Assembly (NCBI GenBank): GCA_933207985.1
Contig: OW240912.1
Span: 107,929,188-107,993,187, forward strand
DNA length: 64,000 nucleotides
From: Pelobates cultripes
Lineage: Eukaryota; Chordata; Amphibia; Anura; Pelobatidae
Direction of reading: 5' to 3'
Shown here: piece after piece, positions 10,850 through 21,690 of the stretch
Layout: the number at the start of each line of letters is the position of its first letter
Position numbering within the stretch: position 1 is the stretch's first letter
Position numbers and translations under genes: made by a program
The notes under the pieces: generated by a model
Told to the model about the DNA's origin: nothing
Databases searched by the model: none
Seen by the model: the letters and a program-made list of their open reading frames with translations, nothing else

Positions 10850-11736
10850 GCATTCATGACCCGGTTTGCCAAAGATTGGTAAGAGCCATACTCACAGGCA
10901 GCAGCTGCTATATGTGTCTTTGTCTTTTATTCAGCCCATCTCCTGATAAGTCAGGAGAGGACATTGGTAGACAAAATTGCACTGTTGATAAACTTGCACA
11001 ATTGCAAATCTGTTGCTGTGGAAAAGTGCAAACCCTGCTAAGCTTGCGCAGGCCAAGACAGATATGTGCTGCTCTTAGATTAGGAACCCCACACTACAAT
11101 ACTGGTCACATTATGCATTACATTTTTTAACGTAGAGTGTAGTGTTGTCTATCACACTGCGTGATATACCAAAACATATTTTTTTTTATTTTAGAAGACT
11201 AAAGGGAGCATATACTTTCTCATGACAAATAGTAAGCTACCAAGATATATGAATAGGAAAAAACTTAGCTGTCTCGGCTATTTTGTTCAAAAATATGTCT
11301 GCTTCCCACAATTCTGCCTTCAGTGAACAAGCCCCAGTGACTGAGATAATATATGTCTATAATAAACTAAAAATAGACACTTTAGTAAAGGCTCTCTTCA
11401 ATATAGGGTCAGATTTACATCTTCAGAGCCTGTAGATAGAGATCTGTAGCCCAAACAATCTTTCTCGATCCTCTGTAACTCAGATAGGTCAGAAAGTTAA
11501 AACATGGCTATATTGCAGGCAACCTTGTAAGGGGACAGGCTAGAAGAATCATCAAGTTCTGTTATATTATGACACTGCTTTGGTTTATAGTTTTATATTT
11601 TAATGTATTATTGCTTTAAATAATTTAATGCAAATTTCCTGCACATAACTTAGTCCATCTATAATTTGACCATCACACATGATAAAATGATGCCACATAT
11701 AACAACATCGACTACAAAGTCAGAGATATTTTTAAC
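10850..11736. other. Host DNA between insertions, nothing recognised
   Basis: Continues the flank interrupted at 7,802. No ORF, inverted repeat or known repeat seen. Confidence 0.4.
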
Positions 11737-12204
11737 TTAAAGGACCACTATAGACACCCAGACCACTTCAGCTTAATGAAGTGGTCTGGGTGCCTGGTCC
11801 AGCTAGGATTAACCCTTTTTTCTGTAAACATAGCAGTTTCAGAGAAACTGCTATGTTTACCTATGGGTTAATCCAGCCTCTAGTGGCTGTCTCATTGACA
11901 GCCACTAGAGGGCTTTCGCGCTTCTCACTGTGAAAATTACAGTGAGAAAACGCCAGCGTCCATAGGAAAGCATTGTGAATGCTTTCCTATGGACTGGCTG
12001 AATGCACGCGCGGCTCTCGACGCGCATGCGCATTCAGTCGGTGAAGGAAGAAAAAGGAGGAGAGGAGGAGGAGAGCTCCCTGCCCGGCGCTGGAGAAAAA
12101 GGTAAGTTTAACCCCTTCCTTCCCCTAGAGCCCGGCGGCACCCTCAGGGGACTGTAGTGCCAGGAAAAAGAGTATATTTTCCTGGCACTATAGTGGTCCT
12201 TTAA
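11737..12204. mobile_element. TTAA-flanked MITE (family M)
   Basis: TTAA at both ends (11,737-11,740; 12,201-12,204). Termini are AAAGGACCACTATAG and its complement ctatagtggtccttt. A subterminal accacttcagc/gaagtggtct hairpin, an agcagtttcagagaaact hairpin, a gaaagcattgtgaatgc hairpin and AAGGTAAGT (12,099-12,107) follow. TTAA duplications suggest piggyBac- or Kolobok/T2-type mobilisation (inference). Confidence 0.9.
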
Positions 12205-12700
12205 AAAATTCAATTTACTAGTGTCCAAACCATGCTAGACTTTGTACTTAGCTTCCATGACTGATTAGTCAGATAATGATACTGTGATTCACTAACTTGC
12301 CTGTGTTTCAAACAAATATTTGCAGTGAAAGATTACAGAAAACTGCAAAAATAATCCCATCACTTTTGCACTGCCTCCACAAACTCCCTCTCTACATTTT
12401 GGTAAGTACAGAATGTAAATACAACACAGTACAAAGTGCTGACTGATGTGCTCTCTCCAGCAAGACCATAGTATACTAGTTGAATTTCATGGTAATTTTC
12501 AAGTAATGTGAATGGTCCTCGAATTTTCTCTGGAACTCTTAAAGGGGAACTGTCACTTCTCAGGATTTATATTATGTATACTTACCCCTATAATTAACAA
12601 CTGTTCCCGAATTAGTAATAGGAAAACTGTTGGCCTTTTCAGGCTCACTTGGTTAGGAGCATTGACATATGATGGCCATATGTAGGAAACCTCTCATTCT
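12205..12700. other. Unassigned interval between two MITEs
   Basis: No recognisable feature. Confidence 0.4.
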
Positions 12701-13099
12701 TTAAAGGAACACTATAGCGTTAGGAATTCAAATATGTATTTCTAATTGACTAGGGCCCCTTCCCGGGCAAATAAATGGTTAATTAACCATTTATTTGCTT
12801 ACCTTAATCCAGCGCCAGGCTCCCTCGGCACAGGTGACCTCTCCTCCTCCGTCAATGTCAGCTCCCAAGTGGAGCTGAATGCGCATGCGCAGCCAGAGGC
12901 GCGCACACATTCAAACCCGCCCATAGGAAAGCATTACTCAATGCTTTCCTATGGAAATCTATTTTGACACTGGAGGTCCGTGAGGACATCCAGCGTCAAA
13001 TAAGTGCGATTTACTCGGTGTAAATAGCGGAAGCGCCTCTAGTGGCTGTCAGGGAGACATTGAGCTGAAGTGGTGTGGGTGCATATAGTGGTCCTTTAA
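12701..13099. mobile_element. TTAA-flanked MITE (family M, variant)
   Basis: TTAA at 12,701 and 13,096. The left end AAAGGAACACTATAG and the right end atagtggtccttt are inverted. Contains an ataaatggttaattaacc palindrome, the gaatgcgcatgcgc block and the ctctagtggctgtc block shared by family M. Confidence 0.85.
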
Positions 13100-13389
13100 G
13101 GCTCAGCTACTTTATATTCAGTATTGTGCCCAATATGGCTTCACATAAGAAGGAAATTATTTGTTTTATTGTGCTTTCCTTTATATTAGAGCCCAATGTG
13201 GCATCTGGGGATAGGTTTTCTTTTTTTCTATGTCAGACTGTGCTAAAAGTGTGCCCTTGAAAATATTTGTATATCACACTTTTGTCCTAAGTTACTTGGG
13301 CAGTTTTTTTTTTGGGGTAAAATGTCTTTAGAAATCATTTTATTTAAAAACATTTAAGAAAAATTAAAAACCATACAATATTATTCTGC

Positions 13390-13830
13390 TTCTAAGTACT
13401 ACAATCTGTCTACTATCTGTAGTATCTGTAGATATCAAAGTATATATTAAAAAAATGCTTCTGCTCCAAAAATACAAATATTTATATAATTGCTTCAATA
13501 CTCCAAAAAACATGTGTATTTAACTTGCTCACTAAGAGCTGAGAACAAAACAGCATACTATGTACTGAGGTAGTGAAAGCTGTATTTTTCCATGTTAGAG
13601 AAGTGTTCTTTTTACTCTGAGTCTGAGCCAAAAATGTCAACAATTAAACCAGATATAAGAACAATTTGCCAAAAAAACAACACATTACACTCTGCTCATT
13701 AAAAGACTTATTGTACGGCACAAAAGTTTTTTTGGGTGGCGGGGGGAGGGAGGGGGATCCACGATACTGGTACACTATGTGAAAGGGTCCACAGGAAAAA
13801 ACTAATTGGGATCCCCTGGCTCCTCTTATG
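13390..13830. repeat. Dispersed repeat also present at 21,355-21,560
   Basis: Shares tactacaatctgtctacta, then tgaaagggtccacagg and a gggatcccctgg end, with the second copy. An (AT)n run follows at about 13,855-13,882. Confidence 0.6.
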
Positions 13831-13849
13831 GCAAGTTTTTGCCTGTCAT

Positions 13850-13883
<34 letters not shown>

Positions 13884-13885
<2 letters not shown>

Positions 13886-14284
13886 ATATCTGCTGCATAA
13901 GAAAATAGCAGTTTATTTGTTCAACACTGTAGGCTAGTGATAGACACATCAGATGCACTTACAGCCATTGTGCTGGCAAAAAAAAACCATCATGGGAAAT
14001 GTCTTCCACAGCATCTGGAGTAAAGGAGGTTGTCTACTTCTGCAGTGTGGGCAATAATCTAAATATTGTGGGCTCCAACTCCCACAACAGTGAACAGACC
14101 AACTCGCTCACATGGTTAAAGAAATATTACATATTTCATGTTGGCGGGGGATAGCCTTCCATATGAAAGTTTTAGGCAAAAATAATTCAAGATAATAGAA
14201 CTAATATAAAAAACATTTTAGCATACCTGATATAACAAATATCTATTACCCTGTATGTTTGTGGGGGGAAGCTAGCCCTTCTCA
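13884..14284. other. Unassigned interval
   Basis: Nothing recognised. Confidence 0.3.
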
Positions 14285-14700
14285 ATATGAAAAGAACACA
14301 ATAGTCACCCAGAACACTTCATCTGATGTTATTTAACCCTACAATGTAAAACATTGCAGGTCTAAAGCCATCTCTATTGGCTGTCTTCCTGAAATCCACT
14401 AGAGGTGCTTCCTGATAGCAGCATTTACTTGGAGGAGTGTGGTGTTTGGCCATGCTTTCCTAGTTCTAATCCATTACCTTTTCTATGAAAAGCAATGGAT
14501 TTGAGGAGATTGTAGATGATATCACTTGGATGCTTACATCATCGATGGAGGAGCAGGAGATTGCAGCAGATGAGTCCAGAGTTGCAAACGAGAGGAGAAC
14601 ACTTTATTTTGCTTAATTTTACATAGTAAAGGGAAGTGGACAGAAAAGGGGTGAACAGAGACGACTATTTTCACAACTAAAGGTTCTCTTTAAAGAGTTA
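14285..14700. mobile_element. Decayed TTAA-MITE-like copy
   Basis: Retains a diverged acacaatagtcacccagaac terminus-like start and the ccactagaggtgcttcc block typical of family M, with weak ends. Probably an old copy. Confidence 0.45.
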
Positions 14701-15077
14701 CTCCCGTCACCATGACCACTTTAGTAATTTGACGTAGTCATTGTGCCTGGAGTGTATATGTGCAGCATTTCACTTTGGAAGATTTCTGGACTAATGTTAT
14801 TTCTGTTTAAATTTCTTTGCACAGAGGCTCACTCATTGGTTGACAGTGGTCAGCTAACACTCTGGTCAGCTTTTGCTGCTCTGTAGAAGCCAGATGTCTT
14901 AAATCTGCCTTCAAAGAAGAGCAGGAGCCCAACAGGACCCAGGCAAGAGAGCTAACTGTTAAAAATACATTTTGCCCCAATACCATGGAATGTGGCCAGG
15001 GTATTCCTATCATCATAACCAGAAGGAGCTAAGGATGGTTTATTACCCCCAACAAATACTTTTAGAACTATACAAAT

Positions 15078-16310
15078 TAGGGATCGACCGATTATCGGTC
15101 TGGCCGATATTTGGTATTTTCGGCAATATCGATATCGGCCAATTCAGATACCGATATTGCCGATTATATATAACAGGACCGCCGGGCCCATTACAAGCTC
15201 GGCGGTCCTGTGGGGGCCAGCAGCAAGCGCTGACTTACCTTGCATGCAGCTCCAGCAGCTCCCTGTGTAAATCTCGCGAAACCCGCGGCCGCAGAGCGTT
15301 GCCACGGGTTACCATGGCAACGCTCCGCGCGGCACTAAGAGCCGCGAGATTTACACAGGGAGCTGCTGGAGCTGCTTGCAAGGTAAGTCGCTTGCTGCTG
15401 CTGAGCCACCACTGTACTTAACAAGCCACTGGACCACCAGGGAATACTATATCCCCCTCCCTGGTAAGAAGCAGGGAGGGGGGACTAAACAAAAAATAAA
15501 AACATTTTTAAATATTAAAAAAAATATTAAAATAAAAAATTACACAAATTACATCACTACACAAACACACACAAACACACACTGCACACATACTGCTACT
15601 CAGACACACACACTGCATTACACACACACACTACGCAAACACACACTAGGGGGGACTAAACAAAAAACAACAACATTTAAATATTAAAAAAAATATTAAA
15701 ATAAGAAATTACACAAATTACATCACTACACAAACACACACTGCACACATACTGCATTACATACACACTACACAGACACACACACACACTGCATTACATA
15801 CACACACTACACAGACACACACACCACAAACACACACACCACACACTGCATTACAGACACACACACTGCACACACTACACTGCATTACATACACACACAC
15901 AACACAAACACACTGCACACATACTGCATTACATACACACTACATTACATACACACTACACACACACACTGCATTACATACACACATTACATACATACAC
16001 ATACACACTACACAAACACACACAAAAACACTGCATTATACACACACTACATTCATTATACACACACTACACAAACACACACTCTGCATCCACTACACAC
16101 ACTACACAAACACACACAGTTCCCCTGTCTAAACACACTTCATCCACTACATGTGGCATGTATATTTTGTGCATTTACCTTTCGAATTAGTTTATTTATT
16201 CAAAATAGTAAATGTACAGAATATCGGCAAGATATCGGCTATCGGCCTGAAAGTTTGCAGATTATCGGTATCGGTATCGGCTCTAAAAAATCAATATCGG
16301 TCGATCCCTA
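15078..16310. mobile_element. hAT-type non-autonomous element carrying the core module
   Basis: The left end TAGGGATCGACCGATTATCG and the right end (atatcggtcgatcccta) are inverted. Both are flanked by an identical 8-bp duplication atacaaat (15,070-15,077 and 16,311-16,318), the hAT signature. Subterminal atcggcc/gataccg motifs recur many times at both ends, resembling transposase-binding arrays. The centre holds the ggaccgccgggc hairpin, an X-box-like hairpin at about 15,295-15,331 inside a larger aatctcgcg fold-back, AGGTAAGT at 15,381, a gggaggggggac block and CA-rich DNA (15,545-16,110). The element itself has no transposase. Confidence 0.92.
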
Positions 16311-16354
16311 ATACAAATACAATTGATCTAACAATGATCTAGCGAACTACATAC

Positions 16355-16357
<3 letters not shown>

Positions 16358-16384
<27 letters not shown>
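16358..16384. repeat. (AT)n microsatellite
   Basis: Pure AT dinucleotide run just right of the hAT insertion. Confidence 0.9.
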
Positions 16385-16385
<1 letters not shown>

Positions 16386-16549
16386 GATTGGGGAGCTAAC
16401 AAGGCTGCAGTGCTTTTTTTTTAAATCTCTTATGTATTAAGCTAGGAGGTGCACCATGCAAGCATATTAACCTGGTTTCAAGTTCAAATTTGCACCAAAA
16501 CTTGGGGCTCTGCCATCGGATGGCCCATGCATTCAAGGCCACCTGATTG

Positions 16550-17071
16550 GTATTATCCCTGAAGATGCCCTAAGTAGGATACAGGCTGTGAGAGAGAAAT
16601 AGAAGGAGAACCTATAAACGAAATTATAGGTGAGTATGAAGGAGAAGAGAAGGAAAACCTATAATAGAATTTATAGGTTACAAGTATATACAACTAAACA
16701 ACAATATAAAGGAACAAGTAATACTGATAGGTTTAACGTTTAGAGGATCAGTCTCTTTGGTTTTGAAGATTGTACAGCAGGGTTTATCATAAATCAAAGT
16801 CCAGTATTTGAATAAAGCTGGACATCCAGGTTGGTTAAATAGTTACCAGTAATTTGTAGGAACGAAGTAATAATGAAACAAAGTCCAGTATTGACTAAAG
16901 CTGGTATGGATAGACGATCGGGATCTCCAGGTTGGTTAAGCAGTGTTCAGTAAGTGAGGCAAGTTGAAAGGATGAATTAGGATGGTTCAGAATATAGCAA
17001 GATCTCAGAATAGGAGCCAGGATCAGATGTCTTGTCCACTTCAGGGCACAAATTTCAATCAATGTAAAGGC
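16550..17071 (-). mobile_element. Inverted LTR fragment, partner of 20,057-20,610
   Basis: This segment is the diverged reverse complement of 20,057-20,610: ggatacaggctgtgagagag pairs with ctctctcacagcctgtatcc, and ccaggttggttaagcag pairs with ctgcttaaccaacctgg-like sequence. It carries two copies of the cctataatttcgtttatagg unit, against about six on the right, and a tandem duplication of its aaagtccagtatt block. A normal 5' LTR would be a direct repeat, so this is an inverted or rearranged fragment, or the arm of an unusual long-TIR element. Confidence 0.7.
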
Positions 17072-17262
17072 CTTAAAACAGAGACTCCAGGGTTAACTAA
17101 TGTTTTAAAGCTCCTAGCAGCATGTTTACTAGAACTATGTAAAGACGTGTTGTACAAGCAGGTTCCAGCAATTCTCCTGAAAGAGAAAATACAGAGAAAA
17201 AGCCCAAGCCAATCACTCCTTCCAAGAAAAGCAGGAAAAGAGAACCACTAACTTAATTTGTA

Positions 17263-17550
17263 ATGGAAAAGAGACAAGATGACTTGTGTTATTATTGTGG
17301 TGATACAGGACACCGAATTACTAAATGTCCCAGAAGACCTCCTGTAAGTGATAATCCTAATATACAGACCACAGAAACAACCACTCCTTTGTGCAAAGAC
17401 TATAACTACAGCACTTCTGATTTAAACAAAGCTGACATACATACATACCCTCTCTCAGTTGATTCCCTAACATTTCCTGATTCAGATAAGGGATCTGTAG
17501 AGATGGACTATAACGTTCCGCCTTCAGATGGCATGGGTTCAGAGGAATAG
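17263..17550 (+). CDS. Zinc-knuckle (gag-like) protein fragment
   Basis: A 95-residue frame begins at the ATG at 17,263. In-frame stops lie directly upstream, so either this is the true start or the upstream part has been lost. Residues 9-22 are a CCHC zinc knuckle (CYYCGDTGHRITKC, spacing C-x2-C-x4-H-x4-C), as found in retroelement Gag nucleocapsid domains that bind RNA. The rest is polar and Ser/Thr/Asp-rich. It lies between an inverted LTR fragment and an unrecognised frame starting 4 bp downstream of its stop codon; with the polypurine run and LTR-like sequence at 19.9 kb this points to an LTR retrotransposon gag. A CCHC protein of another element type is possible. Called a remnant, not a host gene. 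Confidence 0.6.
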   Translation: MEKRQDDLCYYCGDTGHRITKCPRRPPVSDNPNIQTTETTTPLCKDYNYSTSDLNKADIHTYPLSVDSLTFPDSDKGSVEMDYNVPPSDGMGSEE

Positions 17551-17553
17551 TTT

Positions 17554-18129
17554 ATGAACGACTGTCCTGAACCAATGGCTTTTGCAATGACTACCTCTCC
17601 TATCATCCAGTCAAAACAAAAACCTCCATTTGATGCCCCTGGTCTTGTAAAAGCCAGTGATGGTACTATATTGCCAAGAAGGGAACTGAGGGATTATGAA
17701 ACCCTTCTAAAAAGAATGGGATTTGTGGATGGAAAACCCCGTGAGAGATCCTACAAACAAAACCTTATCAATTCTTCCATACAGCCAGCAACTATAAGTA
17801 TAATGATAACATCACCAAAAGAACCCACCTCTACACTACAGATGAAAGAAAATACCATAACCAAAGAAATGCCTCTTGATTGCGTAAAGGCCTCAAACGG
17901 TAAAGTTGTACGTCGAAAAGACTTAAACCTGTTTGAAGAGATGCTAAAGGACAAAGAAAAGAAAAAGAAACACATGAGAGAAATAATGCATTCTAATTTG
18001 ATTTCTGTTTACTGTGGACTGTATATAACTTCTTTTGTTTTTGCCTCAGACCTTCGCGTTTGGAGTCAGCTCTTTAACCCCTTGACGACCGATGACGGTT
18101 CAGGACCGTCATCGGTAACATACCGTTAA
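17554..18129 (+). CDS. Unrecognised retroelement-associated ORF with a duplicated motif
   Basis: A 191-residue frame starts 4 bp after the previous stop. I do not recognise the protein. It contains the same ~25-residue motif twice: around residues 32-56 (VKASDGTILPRREL) and 110-135 (VKASNGKVVRRKDL), each followed by an acidic/hydrophobic helix-like stretch (YETLLKRMG and FEEMLKDK) and, after the second, a Lys-rich run. From about 18,071 (codon 173) the frame reads into a separate TTAA element, so the natural C-terminus is lost and the last ~20 residues are spurious. One frameshift or readthrough upstream would fuse it to the zinc-knuckle frame. A Gag accessory segment is a guess. Confidence 0.5.
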   Translation: MNDCPEPMAFAMTTSPIIQSKQKPPFDAPGLVKASDGTILPRRELRDYETLLKRMGFVDGKPRERSYKQNLINSSIQPATISIMITSPKEPTSTLQMKENTITKEMPLDCVKASNGKVVRRKDLNLFEEMLKDKEKKKKHMREIMHSNLISVYCGLYITSFVFASDLRVWSQLFNPLTTDDGSGPSSVTYR

Positions 18130-18372
18130 GGACCGGTGACGGTCCTGAACCGTCATAACGGTAACACGTACTTGCCAGATCACAGTCGTTCCCCCGGCGG
18201 CGATCGGCAGTCTCCCCATGGTGAATTAGGACCCCTGGGGCCATGAGGGCGACTGCCTGTGTGTAAAATAATTAAAAAAAATAATGTTAATGTTAATAAA
18301 AATATATAATTATATATGTGTATTTATATGATATATAGACATATATTATCTTTATATAATATATGTCTATAT

Positions 18373-18415
<43 letters not shown>

Positions 18416-19400
18416 ATACTAAGTGTATTTTTATATTAAAAATACACTTATATGTATATATATTATAAAATACATATAAGTAAATTAAATTAAATTTTTT
18501 AAAAAATAATAAAAAAATTAAAAAATATTATATATCTATATGAAATTTTATTCTAACTGTATTTTGATATTAATATATATATTTATATCAAAATACACTT
18601 AGAACGAAATTATATATATATATCTATGTATATATAAATAAATATACCATATACAAAATGACATAAATAATTATATAAATATACACGTAGACTTCAAATA
18701 TATAAATATGCATATATATTTAAATTCTATGTGCGTATTTATGTAATATTTTTACATAATTAGGTAATTTTATTGATTGCAATTTGAGGGACCTGCCTGA
18801 CAACCCAGGCCGAAAGTCCAGAGAATTTAATTTGCTAGCACTGTATTTTACCCTGTAACTTTCTATGACACCCTATAACCTGTACATGGGGGCTACTGTT
18901 TTACTTAGTAGACTTCGCTGAACACAAATATTAGTGATTCAAAACAGTAACATATCACAGCGATGATATTGTCAGTGAAAGTTACTTTTTTCACACACAA
19001 ACAGCACTTTTACTGATGATATAATTGTTGTGATACGTTTTACTGTTTTGAAACACTAATATTTGTGTTTAGCAAAGTCTCCCGAGTATAACAGTACCCG
19101 CCATGTACAGGTTTTACAGCGTTTGAAAATTACAGGGTCCAATATTAGGGTCAAATATTTTTACATTGAAAATTGCCAGGTTGGTTACGTTGCCTTTGAG
19201 AGCGTATGGTAGCCCAGGAATGAGAATTACCCCAATGATGGCATACCATTTGCAAAAGAAGACAACCCAAGGTATTGCAAATGGGGTATGTCCAGTCTTT
19301 TTTAGTAGCCACTTAGTCACAAACACTGGCCAAAATTAGCATTTGATTTATTTATTTTTTACTTTTTTCACACACAAACAAATATGAACGCTACTAAAAA
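18071..19400. mobile_element. Truncated TTAACCCC fold-back element (family F)
   Basis: Starts ttaaccccttgacgaccg with gatgacggttcaggaccgtc hairpins, then AT-rich inverted repeats including an (AT)n run at about 18,378-18,412, then the ttaccctgtaactttc, cacaaatattagtg and aaaaaagactggacata modules shared with 42,155-44,268 and 59,923-63,356. The gagccaaatgtacacg end is missing, so the copy is truncated. It interrupts the ORF at 17,554. Confidence 0.8.
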
Positions 19401-19657
19401 AGACTGGACATACCCCATATTGAATACCCTGGGTTGTCTACTTTAAAAAAAATATGTACATGTGGGGTGTTATTCAGAGATTTATGACAGATAATAATGT
19501 TACAAAGTCACTATTGATACATTTTAAAAATATATATTTTGAAACAGCAATTTCCTATTTGTACTTATAGACCTATAAGTACAAATAGGAAAAAAGCAAA
19601 AAAGCACGCAAATACTGTGTGTTTTTAAACTCAGGACTCAAAATTTTGAATCTATTT
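19401..19657. other. Remnant of fold-back element, no gene
   Basis: Contains a tttgtacttatagaccta hairpin (gtacttatag/ctataagtac) and otherwise nothing recognised. Confidence 0.4.
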
Positions 19658-19903
19658 AGCAGTATTCATAATGCTTTCCTATGGACGCTGGCGTGCTCTC
19701 ACTGTGAAGCACGCAAGCGCCTCCAGTGGCTGTCAATGAGACAGCAACTAGAGGAAATAGGGGAAGGCTTAAGCCATTCATAAACATAGCAGTTTCTCTG
19801 AAACTGCTATGTTTATGAAAAAATGGGTTAACCCTAGCTGGACCAGGCACCCAGACCACTTCATTCAGCTGAAGTGGTCTGGGTGCCTAGAGTGGTCCTT
19901 TAA
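19658..19903. mobile_element. Half of a TTAA MITE (family M)
   Basis: Carries the gctttcctatggacgctgg block, the agcagtttctctgaaactgc hairpin, the ccacttcattcagctgaag hairpin and a tagagtggtcctttaa end at 19,900-19,903. The other terminus is absent. Confidence 0.85.
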
Positions 19904-19912
19904 GGAGGGGGA

Positions 19913-20799
19913 TGTGTTATATTCATTCAAAACTTTTACCTTTCAGTCAATTAGTTCCAGAGGCAATTCCTGTTTTCCCACTAGCCACCAGTGTAACCAA
20001 AAACACTCTTACCTGAATAGCATGATCATCCAAACAGGATGAGGCCACACCCGACTTCAAAGGGTACATTTACATTGATTAAAGTTTGTGCCCTGAAGTG
20101 AACATGACTTCTTATCCTGGCTCCAACTCTGAAATCCTGATACCATCTGAAATATCCTTATTCATCCTTTTCAACCTGCCTCACTTACTGAACAGTGCTT
20201 AACCAACCTGGAGATCCTGATCGTCTATTCCTACCAGCTTTAGTCAATACTGGACTTTTTATTGAAAAACTCTGCTGTACAACCTCCAAGCTAAAGAGAC
20301 TGATACTCTAAATGTCAAACTTATCAGTACTACTTGTTTCTTTATATTGTTGTATATAATTGCCATGTAACCTATAATATCTATTATAGGTTTTCCTTCT
20401 CTTCTCCTTCATACTCCCTATAATTTTGTTTATAGACTCTCCTTCATACTCGCCTATAATTTCGATTATAGGTTCTCCTTCATAGTCGCCTAGAATTTCG
20501 TTTATAGGTTCTCATTTGTACTCACCTATAATTTCGTTTATAGGTTCTACTTCTACTTCTCTCTCACAGCCTGTATCCTGATAACCTGCTTAGTGCATAT
20601 TGCCTAAACCTCTGTTTCTGTTGTCTTTCCTTATATTACCTATAACTTCATTTATAGGTTCTATTATCTCCTTTCGTCTGTATTGTTTCCTTTACCCCTT
20701 AAGTTCTGATATTCTTATTATTTTCTTGTCAAATCATGTCTAAAGTTCAAAATAAAAAACATAAAGTCCTGATAAAAACCTGATGCAAAACCTTACACA
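19913..20799 (+). mobile_element. LTR-like sequence (3' LTR candidate)
   Basis: Follows a polypurine run ggaggggga (19,904-19,912). Starts TGTGTT and ends CACA (20,796-20,799), a TG...CA structure of about 887 bp, with AATAAA-like sequence at about 20,750. It contains the tandem cctataatttcgtttatagg array. Positions 20,057-20,610 reappear inverted at 16,550-17,071. No matching direct 5' LTR or TSD was found, so the LTR call is an inference. Confidence 0.5.
20372..20665 (+). repeat. Tandem ~38-bp units inside LTR-like sequence
   Basis: About six imperfect units of cctataatttcgtttatagg followed by ttctccttcatactc. Each unit contains a tataat/attata inverted core and may be a protein-binding or hairpin array. 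Only two units occur in the inverted partner. Confidence 0.8.
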
Positions 20800-21200
20800 A
20801 GGTGTGTGTGTTATTGTGTGCATCTGAATGTGTGTGTATGTGTGTTTCAAGACGTGTGTAATTGTGTGTATCTGAGTGTGTATCTGTGTGTCAAAGTGTG
20901 TGCATGTGTCAGTGGGTATTCGAATGTGTGTATGTGTCAGTGTGTTCATATGTGCGTATCTGTGTGTTAATAAGGATGTATATATGAGTGTGTATGCATG
21001 TCTGTTAGTGAGTGTGTCTCTTAGTGACTGTGTGTTTCTGTCAAGGTGTGTGCATGTGTCAAGGTGTGTATCTTTGTATCTGTGTGTGTGTGTGTCAGTG
21101 GGTATTCGAATGCGTGTATGTGTCAGTGTGTCCATATGTGTGTATCTGTGTGTTAATAAGTATGTATATCTGTGTATGTATGTATGTGGCAGTGCATCTG
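20800..21200 (+). repeat. TG-rich microsatellite
   Basis: Degenerate TGTGTGTATCTG repeats; the open frames on both strands are artefacts. Confidence 0.85.
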
Positions 21201-21354
21201 CATACATCCCAGCAATCAAACACCACTACAAAATGAAACACAAACATTACATCCAAACACACCCCTGCATGCAAATGCAATAATTATATCCAAACACACC
21301 CCTGTATTAAAATGCTAAAGTTATACACAAATCAACTTTACACACAAAACCACA

Positions 21355-21560
21355 CCTGCTCCTAAGTATTACAATCTGTTTACTACCTGTAGAAATTAGT
21401 GTACGTATACCAAAAATCAGTTACTACAAAAAAAAAAGCGAAAACATAACAATCTGCTTATTAAAAGTTTCACACTATGTTGCAAAATATTTTTGGGGTT
21501 CCACAATGTTGGTACATTATGACAAAGGGTTCCACAGGTAAAATTAGTTGGGAACCCCTG
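21355..21560. repeat. Second copy of the repeat at 13,390-13,830
   Basis: Shares cctaagtattacaatctgtt, then gggttccacaggtaaaa and gggaacccctgtctta. Confidence 0.6.
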
Positions 21561-21690
21561 TCTTAGAGCTTCATTCTGAAATATTTATAACATAACAGTT
21601 ATGGTACATAAAACACAATATGTAGAACATAGTATCGATATACTGAAAACCTCAAAATATAAATCTTCACAAATCATTTATGTATTATTG

